Assembly: GCF_009296315.1 (NCBI RefSeq)
Contig: NZ_WHLY01000002.1
Coordinates: forward strand, 4,686,501 to 4,750,500
Source: Salmonirosea aquatica
GTDB taxonomy: Bacteria > Bacteroidota > Bacteroidia > Cytophagales > Spirosomataceae
Reading direction: 5' to 3'
DNA length: 64,000 nt
The notes beneath the pieces were generated by a model. That model was not told where the DNA came from and searched no databases. It saw only the letters and a list, made by a program, of their open reading frames with translations. Shown piece by piece: positions 7,861 through 16,542 of this stretch. Each line of letters begins with the position of its first letter. The first letter of the stretch is position 1. The translations under genes and the position numbers were made by a program.

Positions 7861-8772
7861 ATGCTGGCAAGAACCCCTACCCTGATTCTGGAAGAAAAGC
7901 GACGGCAGCGTACGCTCGCATACAGGCGATTTTCTAAAGATTTCATTCTCATAACCCTCGGGGTAGTAGCGGCCAGTATAGGACTGAAGGGATTCCTGCT
8001 GCCCAATGACTTTCTGGATGGCGGGGCAATGGGCCTTTCGCTGCTGACCGAAATCATCACCCAGGTCGACCTCTCGGTTTTGATCGTATTGATCAACCTA
8101 CCCTTTTTAATTATCGGATCGCGTCAGATCTCGCGGCAGTTTGCGATGAAAAGCGCCGGTGCTATTCTGGCTTTGGCCGTGCTGGTGCATTTCATCGAGC
8201 TACCCGTCGTGACGGACGACAAACTGCTGATCTCGGTATTCGGCGGCTTTTTTCTCGGCGCCGGCATCGGATTTTCCATTCGTGGTGGGGCGGTTATCGA
8301 CGGTACCGAAGTACTGGCCATTTATGTAAGCCGCCGCGCGAGTCTGTCGGTCGGGGATTTTATTGCCATTTTTAACGTCATCCTGTTTACCGGTGCTATC
8401 TTCCTGATCAACGTAGAAACCGCCATGTACTCCATGTTAACCTACTTTGCCGCCTCCAAAACCGTGGATTTTATTATTAACGGAATTGAAGAATACATCG
8501 GCGTCACCATCATTTCGGAAAGAGGAGAGATGATACGGGGAACAATCATCGATCGCCTGGGTCGGGGAGTCACGGTGTACAAGTCGGAAGGGGGATACGG
8601 GAAAGGCGGGGTAGTCAATGAAAACCGTAAGGTACTTTTCTGTGTGGTCACCCGGCTGGAAGTGACCAAACTACTCCACGAAGTGAACAAAGTAGACGCC
8701 GATGCCTTTGTGTTCCAGCATTCGATCATGGATACCAAGGGCGGCATGATTAAAAAACGCCCCCTGCACTGA
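7861..8772 (+). CDS. YitT family membrane protein with DUF2179 domain
   Basis: This 303-residue protein has about five to six N-terminal transmembrane helices (about 25-205), including the family-typical glycine-rich FLGAGIGFSIRGGAVIDGTEVLAI region (within 135-160). A soluble C-terminal DUF2179 domain follows (about 215-295; GRGVTVYKSEGGYGKGGVV, then VVTRLEVTKL and DPDAFV-like VDADAFVFQHS). This is the standard YitT architecture; the transported or sensed compound is unknown. It is transcribed divergently from the Gfo/Idh gene across 273 bases and converges on the channel gene, whose stop is 18 bases away, with no obvious terminator between. Confidence 0.85.
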   Translation: MLARTPTLILEEKRRQRTLAYRRFSKDFILITLGVVAASIGLKGFLLPNDFLDGGAMGLSLLTEIITQVDLSVLIVLINLPFLIIGSRQISRQFAMKSAGAILALAVLVHFIELPVVTDDKLLISVFGGFFLGAGIGFSIRGGAVIDGTEVLAIYVSRRASLSVGDFIAIFNVILFTGAIFLINVETAMYSMLTYFAASKTVDFIINGIEEYIGVTIISERGEMIRGTIIDRLGRGVTVYKSEGGYGKGGVVNENRKVLFCVVTRLEVTKLLHEVNKVDADAFVFQHSIMDTKGGMIKKRPLH

Positions 8773-8790
8773 GAAAGGTACCTCTTTAAT

Positions 8791-9612
8791 CTAAGTGTGC
8801 AGATCCTTTCCACAGTGGGGACACTTGGCGACTTTGGCCGTTTTTTCATTCCGTTTGGTCTCATTGATTTGCTCAATGAAACCCGATGCCAGGATACCCG
8901 TAGGCAAGCTGAACAGTGCCACCCCCAGAATGGCGATGAAGCTCCCGAAGAATTTTCCCAGAGCAGTAATCGGGTACACGTCGCCATAGCCCAGGGTAGT
9001 CATGGTGACTACTCCCCACCACATAGCCGCCGGAATGCTGGAAAAAGCCTCAGGCTGGGCCGGATGCTCGATGTAGTAGATAATGCTGGAAGCAATCAGC
9101 ATGGCTAACAACAGAAATGCATAGCTGATGATAAGTTCTTCCTTGGTGTAGCGCACGGCGGTCTGGATCATTTTCAGGGCCCGCGAGTACTTGGTATGCC
9201 GGAATAAACGTACGACCCGCAGAATGCGCAGCATCCGGATCAGAGCGAAGTCGGGGGTGAAGAGGGTCAGATAAAACGGTAGGACAGCCAGCAGGTCGAT
9301 CAGGGCCCAGGCCGAGAACATGTACTTGATCCTGCCCCAAAACGGATCGCTGTATTCGGGACTTTCGACACTCGCCCACACACGCAGGCAGTATTCGATG
9401 GTGAAGGCTATGACCGAAAAAACCTCGAAATCAATAAATAATTGCGCCAGCATGGGATGAGCCCGGATTTCTGGCACCGAGTGCAGGATAATGGCCAGCG
9501 AGTTGAGTGCAATAAGCCCGATGATAAAGAGATTGACCATCAATGGGAAACCTCGTTTTCCCTTGGTGCTGATGGTCAGGATGTGGTGGACTTTCTTTCG
9601 GGTCGTTGACAT
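8791..9612 (-). CDS. Voltage-gated-type potassium channel (6-TM)
   Basis: This 273-residue ion channel has six membrane segments. The S4-like helix carries regularly spaced arginines (R126, R129, R132, R135 in ALIRMLRILRVVRLFR). The pore helix leads into the K+ selectivity filter TLGYGD at 206-211, followed by S6 (IAILGVALFSLPTGILASGF). The cytoplasmic tail is short and ends with a CPHCGKDLHT zinc-ribbon half motif, seen in some bacterial Kv-like channels, perhaps binding a metal between subunits. It has no RCK domain. It should mediate K+ flux set by membrane potential. It lies 12 bases downstream of the amidohydrolase gene on the same strand and may share its transcript. Confidence 0.9.
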   Translation of the reverse strand: MSTTRKKVHHILTISTKGKRGFPLMVNLFIIGLIALNSLAIILHSVPEIRAHPMLAQLFIDFEVFSVIAFTIEYCLRVWASVESPEYSDPFWGRIKYMFSAWALIDLLAVLPFYLTLFTPDFALIRMLRILRVVRLFRHTKYSRALKMIQTAVRYTKEELIISYAFLLLAMLIASSIIYYIEHPAQPEAFSSIPAAMWWGVVTMTTLGYGDVYPITALGKFFGSFIAILGVALFSLPTGILASGFIEQINETKRNEKTAKVAKCPHCGKDLHT

Positions 9613-9624
9613 ATCAGAGAGCGG

Positions 9625-11277
9625 TTAGGGCATCTTGGTGTACAGGCTTTCTCCTCCCACCACTGTCCTCAGCACATTTACTTTCCTAATTTCAGGCAGG
9701 GGGATTTTCATAATGTCCTTTTCCAGCATCACAAAGTCGGCGAACTTACCTTTTTCAATACTCCCCCGGGTCTTATCTTCAAAATTGGCACGGGCGGCCC
9801 AGATCGTCATACCCCGCAGGGCTTCCTCACGGCTAAGGGCGTTTTCCATCTGGAATCCGCCTTCAGGGTACCCCTTGTCATTGACGCGCGCCACGGCGGC
9901 GTGAAAACCGTAGAGTGGATTCACAAATTCGACGGGAAAGTCACTACCCAGGGCAATGTAGCCGTTTTGTTGTAGCAAATCCTTGAAAGCATAAGCGGTC
10001 TTGATGCGTTCCGGTCCCAGCCGTTCGTCGGCCCAGTACATGTCCGACGTGGCGTGGGTAGGTTGTACGGAGGGAATGATGGAATAGCGGCCAAACTTGG
10101 GTACGTCGGCTTTGGAAACGACCTGTGCGTGCTCGATGCGCCAGCGGCGGTCGTTGGGTCCTTTGAGGTACTTGCCGTACAAATCGAGCATCAGGCGGTT
10201 GGCCGAGTCGCCAATGCAGTGCGTGTTGGCCTGAAACTCTTCACTGCTGGCGATGCGGGCCGTATATTTTTCCAAATCTGCCGGACTGGTCAGCAAAAAG
10301 CCTGAGGTACCCGCGTCCGCGTAGGGTGCCAGCAGACAGGCCCCGCGCGACCCCAGTGCCCCATCCGCGTAAATCTTGAAAGCGCGTACCGTGAGGCGGT
10401 CGGTCTGGTAGGGGCCTTTGGGCAGGTAATAGTCCAGGTTTTCCGGGCTGACGCTGATCATGGCGTAGTCCCGGATTTTGAGCGAACCGTTTTTGTGCAT
10501 TTCGTCGATCAATTCGATATCCGCGCGGCTCAGCCCGGCATCAGAAACGGTCGTAAGCCCATACATTAGGCAACTTTTTTCGGCCGCTTGCAACATTCCG
10601 ATTTTTTCTTCCCGGGTGCGTTCTGGAATCACGCGCCCAACCAGTCCCTGGGCATTATCGACCAGAATGCCGGTTGGCTGTCCGTTTTTTAACTCCACCA
10701 GGCCGCCGTCTACTTTGCGGGTTCCGGTAACCTCCGCCAGTGCCAGGGCCTTGGAGTTGACCAGAGCGGCGTGGCCGTCGATGCGGGTCAGGTACACGGG
10801 TACATCGGGAAAGGCTACGTCCAGAAGCGCTTTATCGGGAAAACGGGTATCGGCCCAATCGTTCTGATCCCAGCCGCGGCCCGTCAGCCAGGTTCGGTCG
10901 GGATGGGCAGCGCGGAACGCTTTAAGCTTTTCCACAATTTCCTCGTACGAGGTAGTACCCACAAGGTCGGCGGCGTCCAGCTTACCGCCCAGGCCCATGA
11001 AGTGGCTGTGCGGGTCATAAAAGCCAGGATAAATGGCTTTTCCACCGGCATCGATGACCGAATCGGACTCGAACTGCCCGAGGATTTCATCGTTGCTGCC
11101 CACAGCCACAAACGCCCCATCCTTTACGGCGAAGGCCTCATGGATCGTAAGGACCGAATCCACGCTGTATACCACGCCATTGTGTACGATCAGGTCCACG
11201 CGGCTACTTTGTCGGCACTCCCAAAATATTAGGGTCAGAAATAGATAAAGAACCAGCGAAAGTTTGGGCTTAGACAT
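9625..11277 (-). CDS. YtcJ-like amidohydrolase family protein, exported
   Basis: This 550-residue metal-dependent amidohydrolase of the YtcJ/NfdA type has the N-terminal metal ligands in YDPHSHFMG (HxH-like) near residues 88-96, a long beta-sandwich/TIM-barrel body, HCIGDSANRLMLDLY near 355 and SDFPVEFVNPLYGFHAAV near 450. The N-terminus is hydrophobic (LSLVLYLFLTLIFWEC). The cysteine is preceded by Trp-Glu, so it is not a convincing lipobox; ordinary export is more likely. Substrates of this family are mostly unknown (amides or cyclic amides). The K+ channel gene follows 12 bases downstream. Confidence 0.87.
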   Translation of the reverse strand: MSKPKLSLVLYLFLTLIFWECRQSSRVDLIVHNGVVYSVDSVLTIHEAFAVKDGAFVAVGSNDEILGQFESDSVIDAGGKAIYPGFYDPHSHFMGLGGKLDAADLVGTTSYEEIVEKLKAFRAAHPDRTWLTGRGWDQNDWADTRFPDKALLDVAFPDVPVYLTRIDGHAALVNSKALALAEVTGTRKVDGGLVELKNGQPTGILVDNAQGLVGRVIPERTREEKIGMLQAAEKSCLMYGLTTVSDAGLSRADIELIDEMHKNGSLKIRDYAMISVSPENLDYYLPKGPYQTDRLTVRAFKIYADGALGSRGACLLAPYADAGTSGFLLTSPADLEKYTARIASSEEFQANTHCIGDSANRLMLDLYGKYLKGPNDRRWRIEHAQVVSKADVPKFGRYSIIPSVQPTHATSDMYWADERLGPERIKTAYAFKDLLQQNGYIALGSDFPVEFVNPLYGFHAAVARVNDKGYPEGGFQMENALSREEALRGMTIWAARANFEDKTRGSIEKGKFADFVMLEKDIMKIPLPEIRKVNVLRTVVGGESLYTKMP

Positions 11278-11375
11278 AAGTTGGTTGTAGCTTTGAGGGT
11301 GAATTGTCAGAACAAGTAGATTGTCTTCTGAAGCAATTGTTAAAATAATCCCAGATTACCCACAAAACCAAATTC

Positions 11376-12743
11376 ATGCAATCGAAAACGTTTATTCAAT
11401 TCCGCAGAAAGTTAGGAACTCTCGTGACGATGCTGCTGCTTTTGGGTTTGACATACACGGCCTCACATGCCCAGGATACCCTTACCCTGCAGCGGGCCAT
11501 CGCCATTGCGCTGGAAAAGAATTATTCGATTCGGATTGCGGAAAAACAGGTCGATATTGCCATCAATGACAATACACGCGGCAATGCTGGCTTCCTGCCC
11601 GTTGTGGCCGCGGCGGTACAGAAAAACTATTCGAGCAGCCACTTGCGGCAGGAATTTTTCAATGCTTTGCAGGCACCCCTGAACCAGGCCGGTGTCAATA
11701 ATAACAACTCCAATTCGGGTGTAACACTCAACTGGACGATTTTTGACGGCCTGGGTATGTTTATTGCCCGCGACCGCCTCAACCAGCTCGTGGAGGCGGG
11801 GCGTACCAATGCCAAGATTACGATTGAGAATACCGTGGCTGATGTGAGTGCGGCTTACTACGAAATCATCCGGCAGTACCAGCGGGTGCGGGCTCTGCGC
11901 AACGCCCTGGATATTTCGAAAGACCGTCTGGAACTGGCGCAGGCTTTCTATCAGGTAGGTACAGGCTCTAAGGTGGATTTCATCAACGCGCAGGTCGACT
12001 ACAATGGCGATACCGCCGCCTTCATAGCCCAGGAACAGGTGCTCCGGAATTCCAAAATAGATTTGAATACCTTGCTTTCCCGCAATCTTACCGATGATTT
12101 TGTCATTCCTGATACCATCATTACGCGCCGCGATGTTCCGGCAGAAGAATTGCGGCAGAGTATGCTGGCGCAGAACCCAAATCTGGTGTATGCCGCCCAG
12201 CAGCGCCGTCTGGCCGATTTGACCATCAAAGCCCTCAACGCGCAGCAGTACCCGCAAGTGGATCTTTTGGGAGGCTTCAACTACAATACCACCAATAATC
12301 AGGCGGGATTTGGGGTCAGACAGGCCCGAAACGACGTATGGAGTTATGGGGTGCGGGTTTCGGTCAATATTTTCGACGGTTTCAACCAGCGCCGCCGCAT
12401 TCAGGACGCCCGGATCAATGCCCTGATTACCGAAGATCAGGAGTCGGATATTCGCAATCAGTTGCTTTCCACCTTCGATCGCACCTACTTGAACTACCGC
12501 AATAGCCTGCAACTGGTAGCCCTGGAAGAAGCCAATTTCAAACTCGCCCGCCAGAATGTTGAAATTGCGTTCGAGCGCTACCGGGTAGGTAACTCCACTT
12601 CCTACGAATTCCGCGAAGTACAGCGCAATACCGTGGCCGCCGAAACCCGCCTTATCGAAGCCGAGTACAACGCCAAACTCGCCGAAATTGAACTCCTGCG
12701 CCTGAGCAGCAATCTGCTGGAAGAAGTAGGGGCAAGGCTGTAG
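11376..12743 (+). CDS. TolC family outer membrane efflux protein
   Basis: This 455-residue TolC-family protein has a signal peptide (cleavage after TASHAQ) and two repeated coiled-coil/beta halves. Typical phrases are LTLQRAIAIALEKNYSIRIAEKQ at the N-terminus of the first half and LADLTIKALNAQQYPQVDLLGGF opening the second. It would form the outer-membrane exit duct of a tripartite pump or type I exporter. No inner-membrane transporter or adaptor gene is adjacent, so its partner must be encoded elsewhere. The ATG at 11376 keeps a positively charged n-region (FRRKLG); a later ATG near 11430 would shorten it. It is divergent from the amidohydrolase gene. Confidence 0.9.
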   Translation: MQSKTFIQFRRKLGTLVTMLLLLGLTYTASHAQDTLTLQRAIAIALEKNYSIRIAEKQVDIAINDNTRGNAGFLPVVAAAVQKNYSSSHLRQEFFNALQAPLNQAGVNNNNSNSGVTLNWTIFDGLGMFIARDRLNQLVEAGRTNAKITIENTVADVSAAYYEIIRQYQRVRALRNALDISKDRLELAQAFYQVGTGSKVDFINAQVDYNGDTAAFIAQEQVLRNSKIDLNTLLSRNLTDDFVIPDTIITRRDVPAEELRQSMLAQNPNLVYAAQQRRLADLTIKALNAQQYPQVDLLGGFNYNTTNNQAGFGVRQARNDVWSYGVRVSVNIFDGFNQRRRIQDARINALITEDQESDIRNQLLSTFDRTYLNYRNSLQLVALEEANFKLARQNVEIAFERYRVGNSTSYEFREVQRNTVAAETRLIEAEYNAKLAEIELLRLSSNLLEEVGARL

Positions 12744-12851
12744 GTGGTTTGTATAACTCTTTTTATGTGAATGGGATATAGATAGAAAATTCATTTTTCA
12801 CGAGTAGCTCTCTGGCATCTTAAAATGCTATTTGCCTCTTTAATAAAGTGA

Positions 12852-13763
12852 ATGATGATTAGTGATCTACAAACTGATATTGAGGCTCTCCAGGGAAATA
12901 CTGCGCTGTGGAATGAAACAAATTTTGAAAAGCGAATAGAAGCCTTAGACGACCTGGAATTCATCATTGATCGGATAGAAGCCCTACTTCAACTGGACAG
13001 TCCACCAGTAGAATTATTCCCTTTAAAGCAGTGTGCCCAAACGATAAAAAGTCAGCTAGAGGCCATTAATGTGGCCTTGTTTGCGCGGCTGCGGGCAGCT
13101 ATTCGGAGTGGCCGTTGTCAAGGTGTGGCACTCCTAGATTTAATTAAAACCTACGCTGGGAGCGGCTTAATAAGTAGCCAGCCAACTAACTCAGTTGTGG
13201 GTTATAGTAACCTGGATGTGTTCACTAATAGCTTTTTTTTCCTTGAGATTCTCCCGACGGCAACTTTAAAAAGAGAACCGGAGATGGTCTTTTATCAGAA
13301 AACGCCGACTCAAATTATTCTCGAGTTGGTAGCAAAAGCTAATTTAACCAACCAAGACGTTTTTTATGATCTAGGCTCAGGCTTAGGGCACGTTTGTGTA
13401 TTAGTGAATCTACTAACTGGCACTACTGCCAAAGGTATAGAGATCGAGCCTGCTTACTGTAGCTATGCCACGATCTGTGCAAGTGATCTGAACCTATCAA
13501 ATGTCGTCTTCATTTGTGAAGATGCTCGAATAGCCAATTATTCGGATGGTACCGTTTTCTTTTTATACACCCCCTTTGTAGGTCAGATCCTGCAAGAAGT
13601 GTTAAATAAGTTGCAGGTGATATCATGGGATAGACCAATTAGACTTTTCAGTTATGGGCCTTGCACCGCTTATATAGCTCAACAGAGTTGGCTAACGAGT
13701 ACAGGACAAGTGAACGATTATCTCTATGAGCTAGGTGAATTTAGAAGTCGGCCTACTAATTAA
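12852..13763 (+). CDS. DOT1-like class I SAM-dependent methyltransferase
   Basis: This 303-residue protein has an N-terminal helical region (about 1-110) and a C-terminal Rossmann methyltransferase domain. The SAM-binding motif I is VFYDLGSGLGHV near residues 173-184, and the acidic ribose-binding motif is KGIEIEPAY near 197-205. Before motif I it has EPEMVFYQKTPTQIILEL, the arrangement seen in DOT1-related bacterial proteins. The usual catalytic (D/N)PP(Y/F) is replaced by LYTPFVGQ, so the target is unclear; protein lysine is possible, not shown. Its DNA is markedly AT-richer than TolC upstream and contains one GGTACC, suggesting acquisition. No signal peptide. Confidence 0.7.
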   Translation: MMISDLQTDIEALQGNTALWNETNFEKRIEALDDLEFIIDRIEALLQLDSPPVELFPLKQCAQTIKSQLEAINVALFARLRAAIRSGRCQGVALLDLIKTYAGSGLISSQPTNSVVGYSNLDVFTNSFFFLEILPTATLKREPEMVFYQKTPTQIILELVAKANLTNQDVFYDLGSGLGHVCVLVNLLTGTTAKGIEIEPAYCSYATICASDLNLSNVVFICEDARIANYSDGTVFFLYTPFVGQILQEVLNKLQVISWDRPIRLFSYGPCTAYIAQQSWLTSTGQVNDYLYELGEFRSRPTN

Positions 13764-13850
13764 TGCTTCCAAATCTGATCTGTCGACACCACTATTTTGC
13801 TTAATGTAATAAGCGTTGTATAAGTGTTTCTACGAAAAACAGACTGATTG

Positions 13851-13881
13851 TTAAACAAACTACTTAATAATCAGTACCAAG
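13851..13881. terminator. Weak hairpin between convergent genes
   Basis: An imperfect stem (CTGATTGTT ... AATAATCAG) lies between the methyltransferase stop and the convergent lipoprotein gene. It is AT-rich, with no long T-run. It could weakly terminate transcription from both sides. Confidence 0.25.
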
Positions 13882-13912
13882 GCATTCATCAACTCCTTCA
13901 TTACACAATATC

Positions 13913-14278
13913 CTAGATTCGTTTAAAAAGCCCCTTGCGTCCCGCTAGCTCGTTGAGTTTTTCGATTTGCCGGTCGTCCAGAATATTTAACAAGGCTTCG
14001 GCCTCTTCTTTTTGCAGGTTTCTTTTCTGACCGATTTGCAGGGTACCCAGTTTCTCCCCTTTTTTATCGTATTTTTTTTCAATCTTAGCAATCCGGCGCT
14101 GTTGGCGGCGGCTCAAATCCAACTGGTCGGCATACTGGGTCAGGTGTTTTTCGAGCTGCCGTTCGTTGAATTCGACTTTGACTTCGTTTTCCGTGTCGCG
14201 GGCAGGGCCTGTGGTGGTGGCGCAACTGCTTAAAAATAAGCCAATAATGGTCAGGCTAAGCAAAAAGGATTTTTTCAT
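13913..14278 (-). CDS. Small lipoprotein with charged helical domain
   Basis: This 121-residue protein has a lipoprotein signal (FLSLTIIGLFLSSC-like; lipobox LSSC, Cys19). The mature part is highly charged and helical (residues about 38-110, e.g. LSRRQQRRIAKIEKKYDKK and EEAEALLNILDDRQIEKLNEL). The pattern resembles small Spy/CpxP-like or LTXXQ-type periplasmic helical proteins, but I do not see an LTxxQ motif clearly enough to name it. It is likely anchored in the outer membrane facing the periplasm. It is transcribed toward the methyltransferase gene and divergently from the protease gene, 85 bases from that gene's start. Confidence 0.7.
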   Translation of the reverse strand: MKKSFLLSLTIIGLFLSSCATTTGPARDTENEVKVEFNERQLEKHLTQYADQLDLSRRQQRRIAKIEKKYDKKGEKLGTLQIGQKRNLQKEEAEALLNILDDRQIEKLNELAGRKGLFKRI

Positions 14279-14363
14279 GGTACGGTATTTGGGGAAAATT
14301 TATCTTGAACCATAACGCTGAATGCTGCGTTTCGGTATTTCGTCAATTCCCTTACTTTGCACC

Positions 14364-15128
14364 ATGACTCGTAACCGCGTCGCTGATTCCGAATTACCTC
14401 CCTATTCTTTCGTTTGTTTGATCGAAATGTACCGTGTGACTCATGATGGTACCCCCGTTTCGTTTGTGAACCGTTCCACGGGATTCTTCATTGCTCCCCA
14501 TGTCATTGTGACGGCCGGGCATTCGCTGGGCGAACAAGACTCCCGCATCCACCGGTTGGAAATCTACCCCCACCAGAACTCACAGATCAAGTCGGAGCAG
14601 AAGCTGGCCGTGGAATCTCCGGATTTTGTAATTCGCAAGGTACCGGAGTACCATAATCCGTATTGTTATGTGAAGGATGACTTTGGAATAATCATATTAA
14701 AAAATGAAGACCTGCCTGACTGGACTACCCATCACTTTGATTGGCAAAACGGCAACTATGCGGCCCAACTGCCTTCTGCGGGACAGGAAATCCGGATAGC
14801 GGGGTACCCCATCGACCGCCCCGATTTTGAACTCTGGGAAGAAAGCGGGAAAATCGTAGAAGTTACCAAACACTGTCTGCTGCATCCTTTCACCACCACC
14901 AAGCGCAACAGCGGATCGCCGATCTGGAGCGTCGAGCAAGGTACCCCCCGCGTGGTGGGCATCCACGTGTCGGGCAATGCGGCCTCCTGCGGAGCCCGGC
15001 CCGAAAACCGGCCTTACGGCAGCGCGGTGCTGATCAACAAACGGGTGTACGACACCATCAATGGCTGGATTGCGGAGCATGAAGCCACACGTACCCGGGC
15101 AGCGCACGATTTTCGGCTGGCACTCTAA
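14364..15128 (+). CDS. Trypsin-like serine protease (V8/glutamyl endopeptidase-like)
   Basis: This 254-residue chymotrypsin-fold protease has His53 in IVTAGHS, Asp105 or Asp106 in YVKDDFGIII, and the nucleophile Ser183 in RNSGSPIW, the GNSGSP pattern of V8-like enzymes. The Asn/Ser around the nucleophile and GYPID and VGIHVSG segments fit the glutamyl endopeptidase subfamily. The start is set at the ATG at 14364; an in-frame ATG at 14322 adds 14 mostly hydrophobic residues but not a convincing signal peptide. Export is therefore uncertain, which is odd for this family. It is followed by the small Dabb-type gene 57 bases later on the same strand. Confidence 0.82.
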   Translation: MTRNRVADSELPPYSFVCLIEMYRVTHDGTPVSFVNRSTGFFIAPHVIVTAGHSLGEQDSRIHRLEIYPHQNSQIKSEQKLAVESPDFVIRKVPEYHNPYCYVKDDFGIIILKNEDLPDWTTHHFDWQNGNYAAQLPSAGQEIRIAGYPIDRPDFELWEESGKIVEVTKHCLLHPFTTTKRNSGSPIWSVEQGTPRVVGIHVSGNAASCGARPENRPYGSAVLINKRVYDTINGWIAEHEATRTRAAHDFRLAL

Positions 15129-15185
15129 ATTCTCCCGGATCGAGCCGCCAACCCAACCTGATATACGTAAACCCCAAACAGCATT

Positions 15186-15590
15186 ATGGCCCTAACGAAC
15201 CGCCGAACTTTCCTCCAAAAAGCGGGTCTTGCCGCCGTAGGTACCTCTCCGCTGCTGCCCGAACCAGCACGCAAAAAAGACCTTTTGGTCCATCACGTCT
15301 TTTTCTATTTGAAAGATCCGCAAAACGCGCAGCACGAATCTCAACTTCTCGAAGGACTCGGAAAGCTTGCCCAAATTTCCACCATACAGCTTTCTCACAT
15401 CGGGCGCCCCGCCCGCACCAGCGGCGATGCCATCGAAAAGGGGTACTCGCTCTCATGGCTGTGTTTTTTCAAGAATCTTATCGAAGAGGAAATCTACCAG
15501 ACCGACCCGATTCATCTGAAATTTCTGGAAGACTACGCGCACTTGTGGGAAAAGCGCGTGGTGTACAACGCGCTGGGGAAGAAAGGGTAG
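15186..15590 (+). CDS. Dabb family protein with Tat-like signal
   Basis: This 134-residue protein has an N-terminal twin-arginine-like signal (NRRTFLQKAGLAAVGTSPLL). The rest is a stress-responsive alpha/beta-barrel (Dabb) ferredoxin-like domain: LVHHVFFYLKDP opens the first strand, GYSLSWLCFFKN is the central strand, and YQTDPIHLKFLEDYAHLW is the family's closing region. Dabb domains dimerise and are found in small enzymes and in stress proteins; no catalytic role can be assigned here. The signal implies periplasmic or surface location. It sits between the protease and a beta-barrel gene, likely transcribed separately from the latter. Confidence 0.75.
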   Translation: MALTNRRTFLQKAGLAAVGTSPLLPEPARKKDLLVHHVFFYLKDPQNAQHESQLLEGLGKLAQISTIQLSHIGRPARTSGDAIEKGYSLSWLCFFKNLIEEEIYQTDPIHLKFLEDYAHLWEKRVVYNALGKKG

Positions 15591-15659
15591 GGGAAGCGCT
15601 TGTATAAAACCAGCAATTTTATGCATATCTTTATTGACTGACCACCTACCCAAATTCTC

Positions 15660-16331
15660 ATGAAAACCGGTACTACTTTCCTACTAGCATGTGCTTTGTT
15701 ATTGTGTGCCGAGTCTTACGCACAGAATAATCAGCCGTTTTCATTTGGCTTAATGGGCGGGCTAAATATTGTAGGTTCCTATCAAACAGGAGCAAATCTG
15801 ACCCATGCGAATGGAGGGTTAGCGGGGTTGGATTTAGGCTATTCTTTTTCCAAAAATGCAGACAATATAAGCCTTCATTTCCAGCCCCATTGGGAAAGTT
15901 TTACCGGTAAAGTGCCTCATTCATACTCTTCTAATGGATTTCATTTCCAATCGCTCAACCTGCCTATTATCCTGCGATATAGTATTCTTAGCCAATCGAA
16001 AATTCGACCTTTTGCTGAATTCGGAGCAGGGTATGTAGTCAGGCTAAAAACCATCAACAAAAAAAATGCGATAGTCTGTCCTTTTGCTACCCCATGCTAT
16101 TCAATGGGCGTGGTCGATGAGGAGCTTTTGCCTGGTTCGAAGCACAATAATCTGATTGTGTTAGCTGGCGTGGGTGCGGAGCTGCAATTTGGTACCATAA
16201 AAGTCCCGATTTCGATCCGAATGAACGAAGGAACCGGAACATTTTCGTTGAAGCGGAGCTATAATGATCGAGATCCGTTCACTGATTTAAAGACCCGAAC
16301 CATCCAATTGGTTGCCGGAGTCAATTTTTAA
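15660..16331 (+). CDS. Outer membrane beta-barrel protein
   Basis: This 223-residue protein has a signal peptide (FLLACALLLCAESYAQ) and alternating amphipathic strands typical of Bacteroidota eight-stranded barrels (PorT/OmpW-like family): FSFGLMGGLNIVGSY, LSLGYSFSKN-like repeats, ILRYSILSQSKIRPFAEFGAGYVVRL and a final strand ending GVNF with terminal Phe. A cysteine pair in the loop CPFATPC may form a disulfide. Function unknown; it is probably a small outer-membrane structural or adhesin-like protein. The DNA is AT-richer than the genes on both sides. Confidence 0.75.
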   Translation: MKTGTTFLLACALLLCAESYAQNNQPFSFGLMGGLNIVGSYQTGANLTHANGGLAGLDLGYSFSKNADNISLHFQPHWESFTGKVPHSYSSNGFHFQSLNLPIILRYSILSQSKIRPFAEFGAGYVVRLKTINKKNAIVCPFATPCYSMGVVDEELLPGSKHNNLIVLAGVGAELQFGTIKVPISIRMNEGTGTFSLKRSYNDRDPFTDLKTRTIQLVAGVNF

Positions 16332-16542
16332 AACTTTCTCTGTTCTTCAACCCAAACACCTACCAAGGTACCTTCTCCCTGCAGACAAGCTCTTCAATGA
16401 TCCGACCTTTAAAACGAAGGTAGATTTTCAATAGGCTAATTACCAATCAAATACATCTTTTCAAAGAAATACCGGAATACGCACCAAGATTCAGGGTACC
16501 CTTGCCTTTTGTCAATACTGAAAACCTGTAGGTACCATCATT

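Noticed and set aside
9625-11277. Lipoprotein call for the amidohydrolase
   Set aside because: The cysteine is preceded by Trp-Glu, which does not fit a lipobox.
11463-12794. A 443-codon open frame antisense to the TolC gene
   Set aside because: It lies opposite a well-supported TolC protein with a signal peptide and two canonical repeats. The antisense translation has no family features, so the open frame is a codon-usage side effect.
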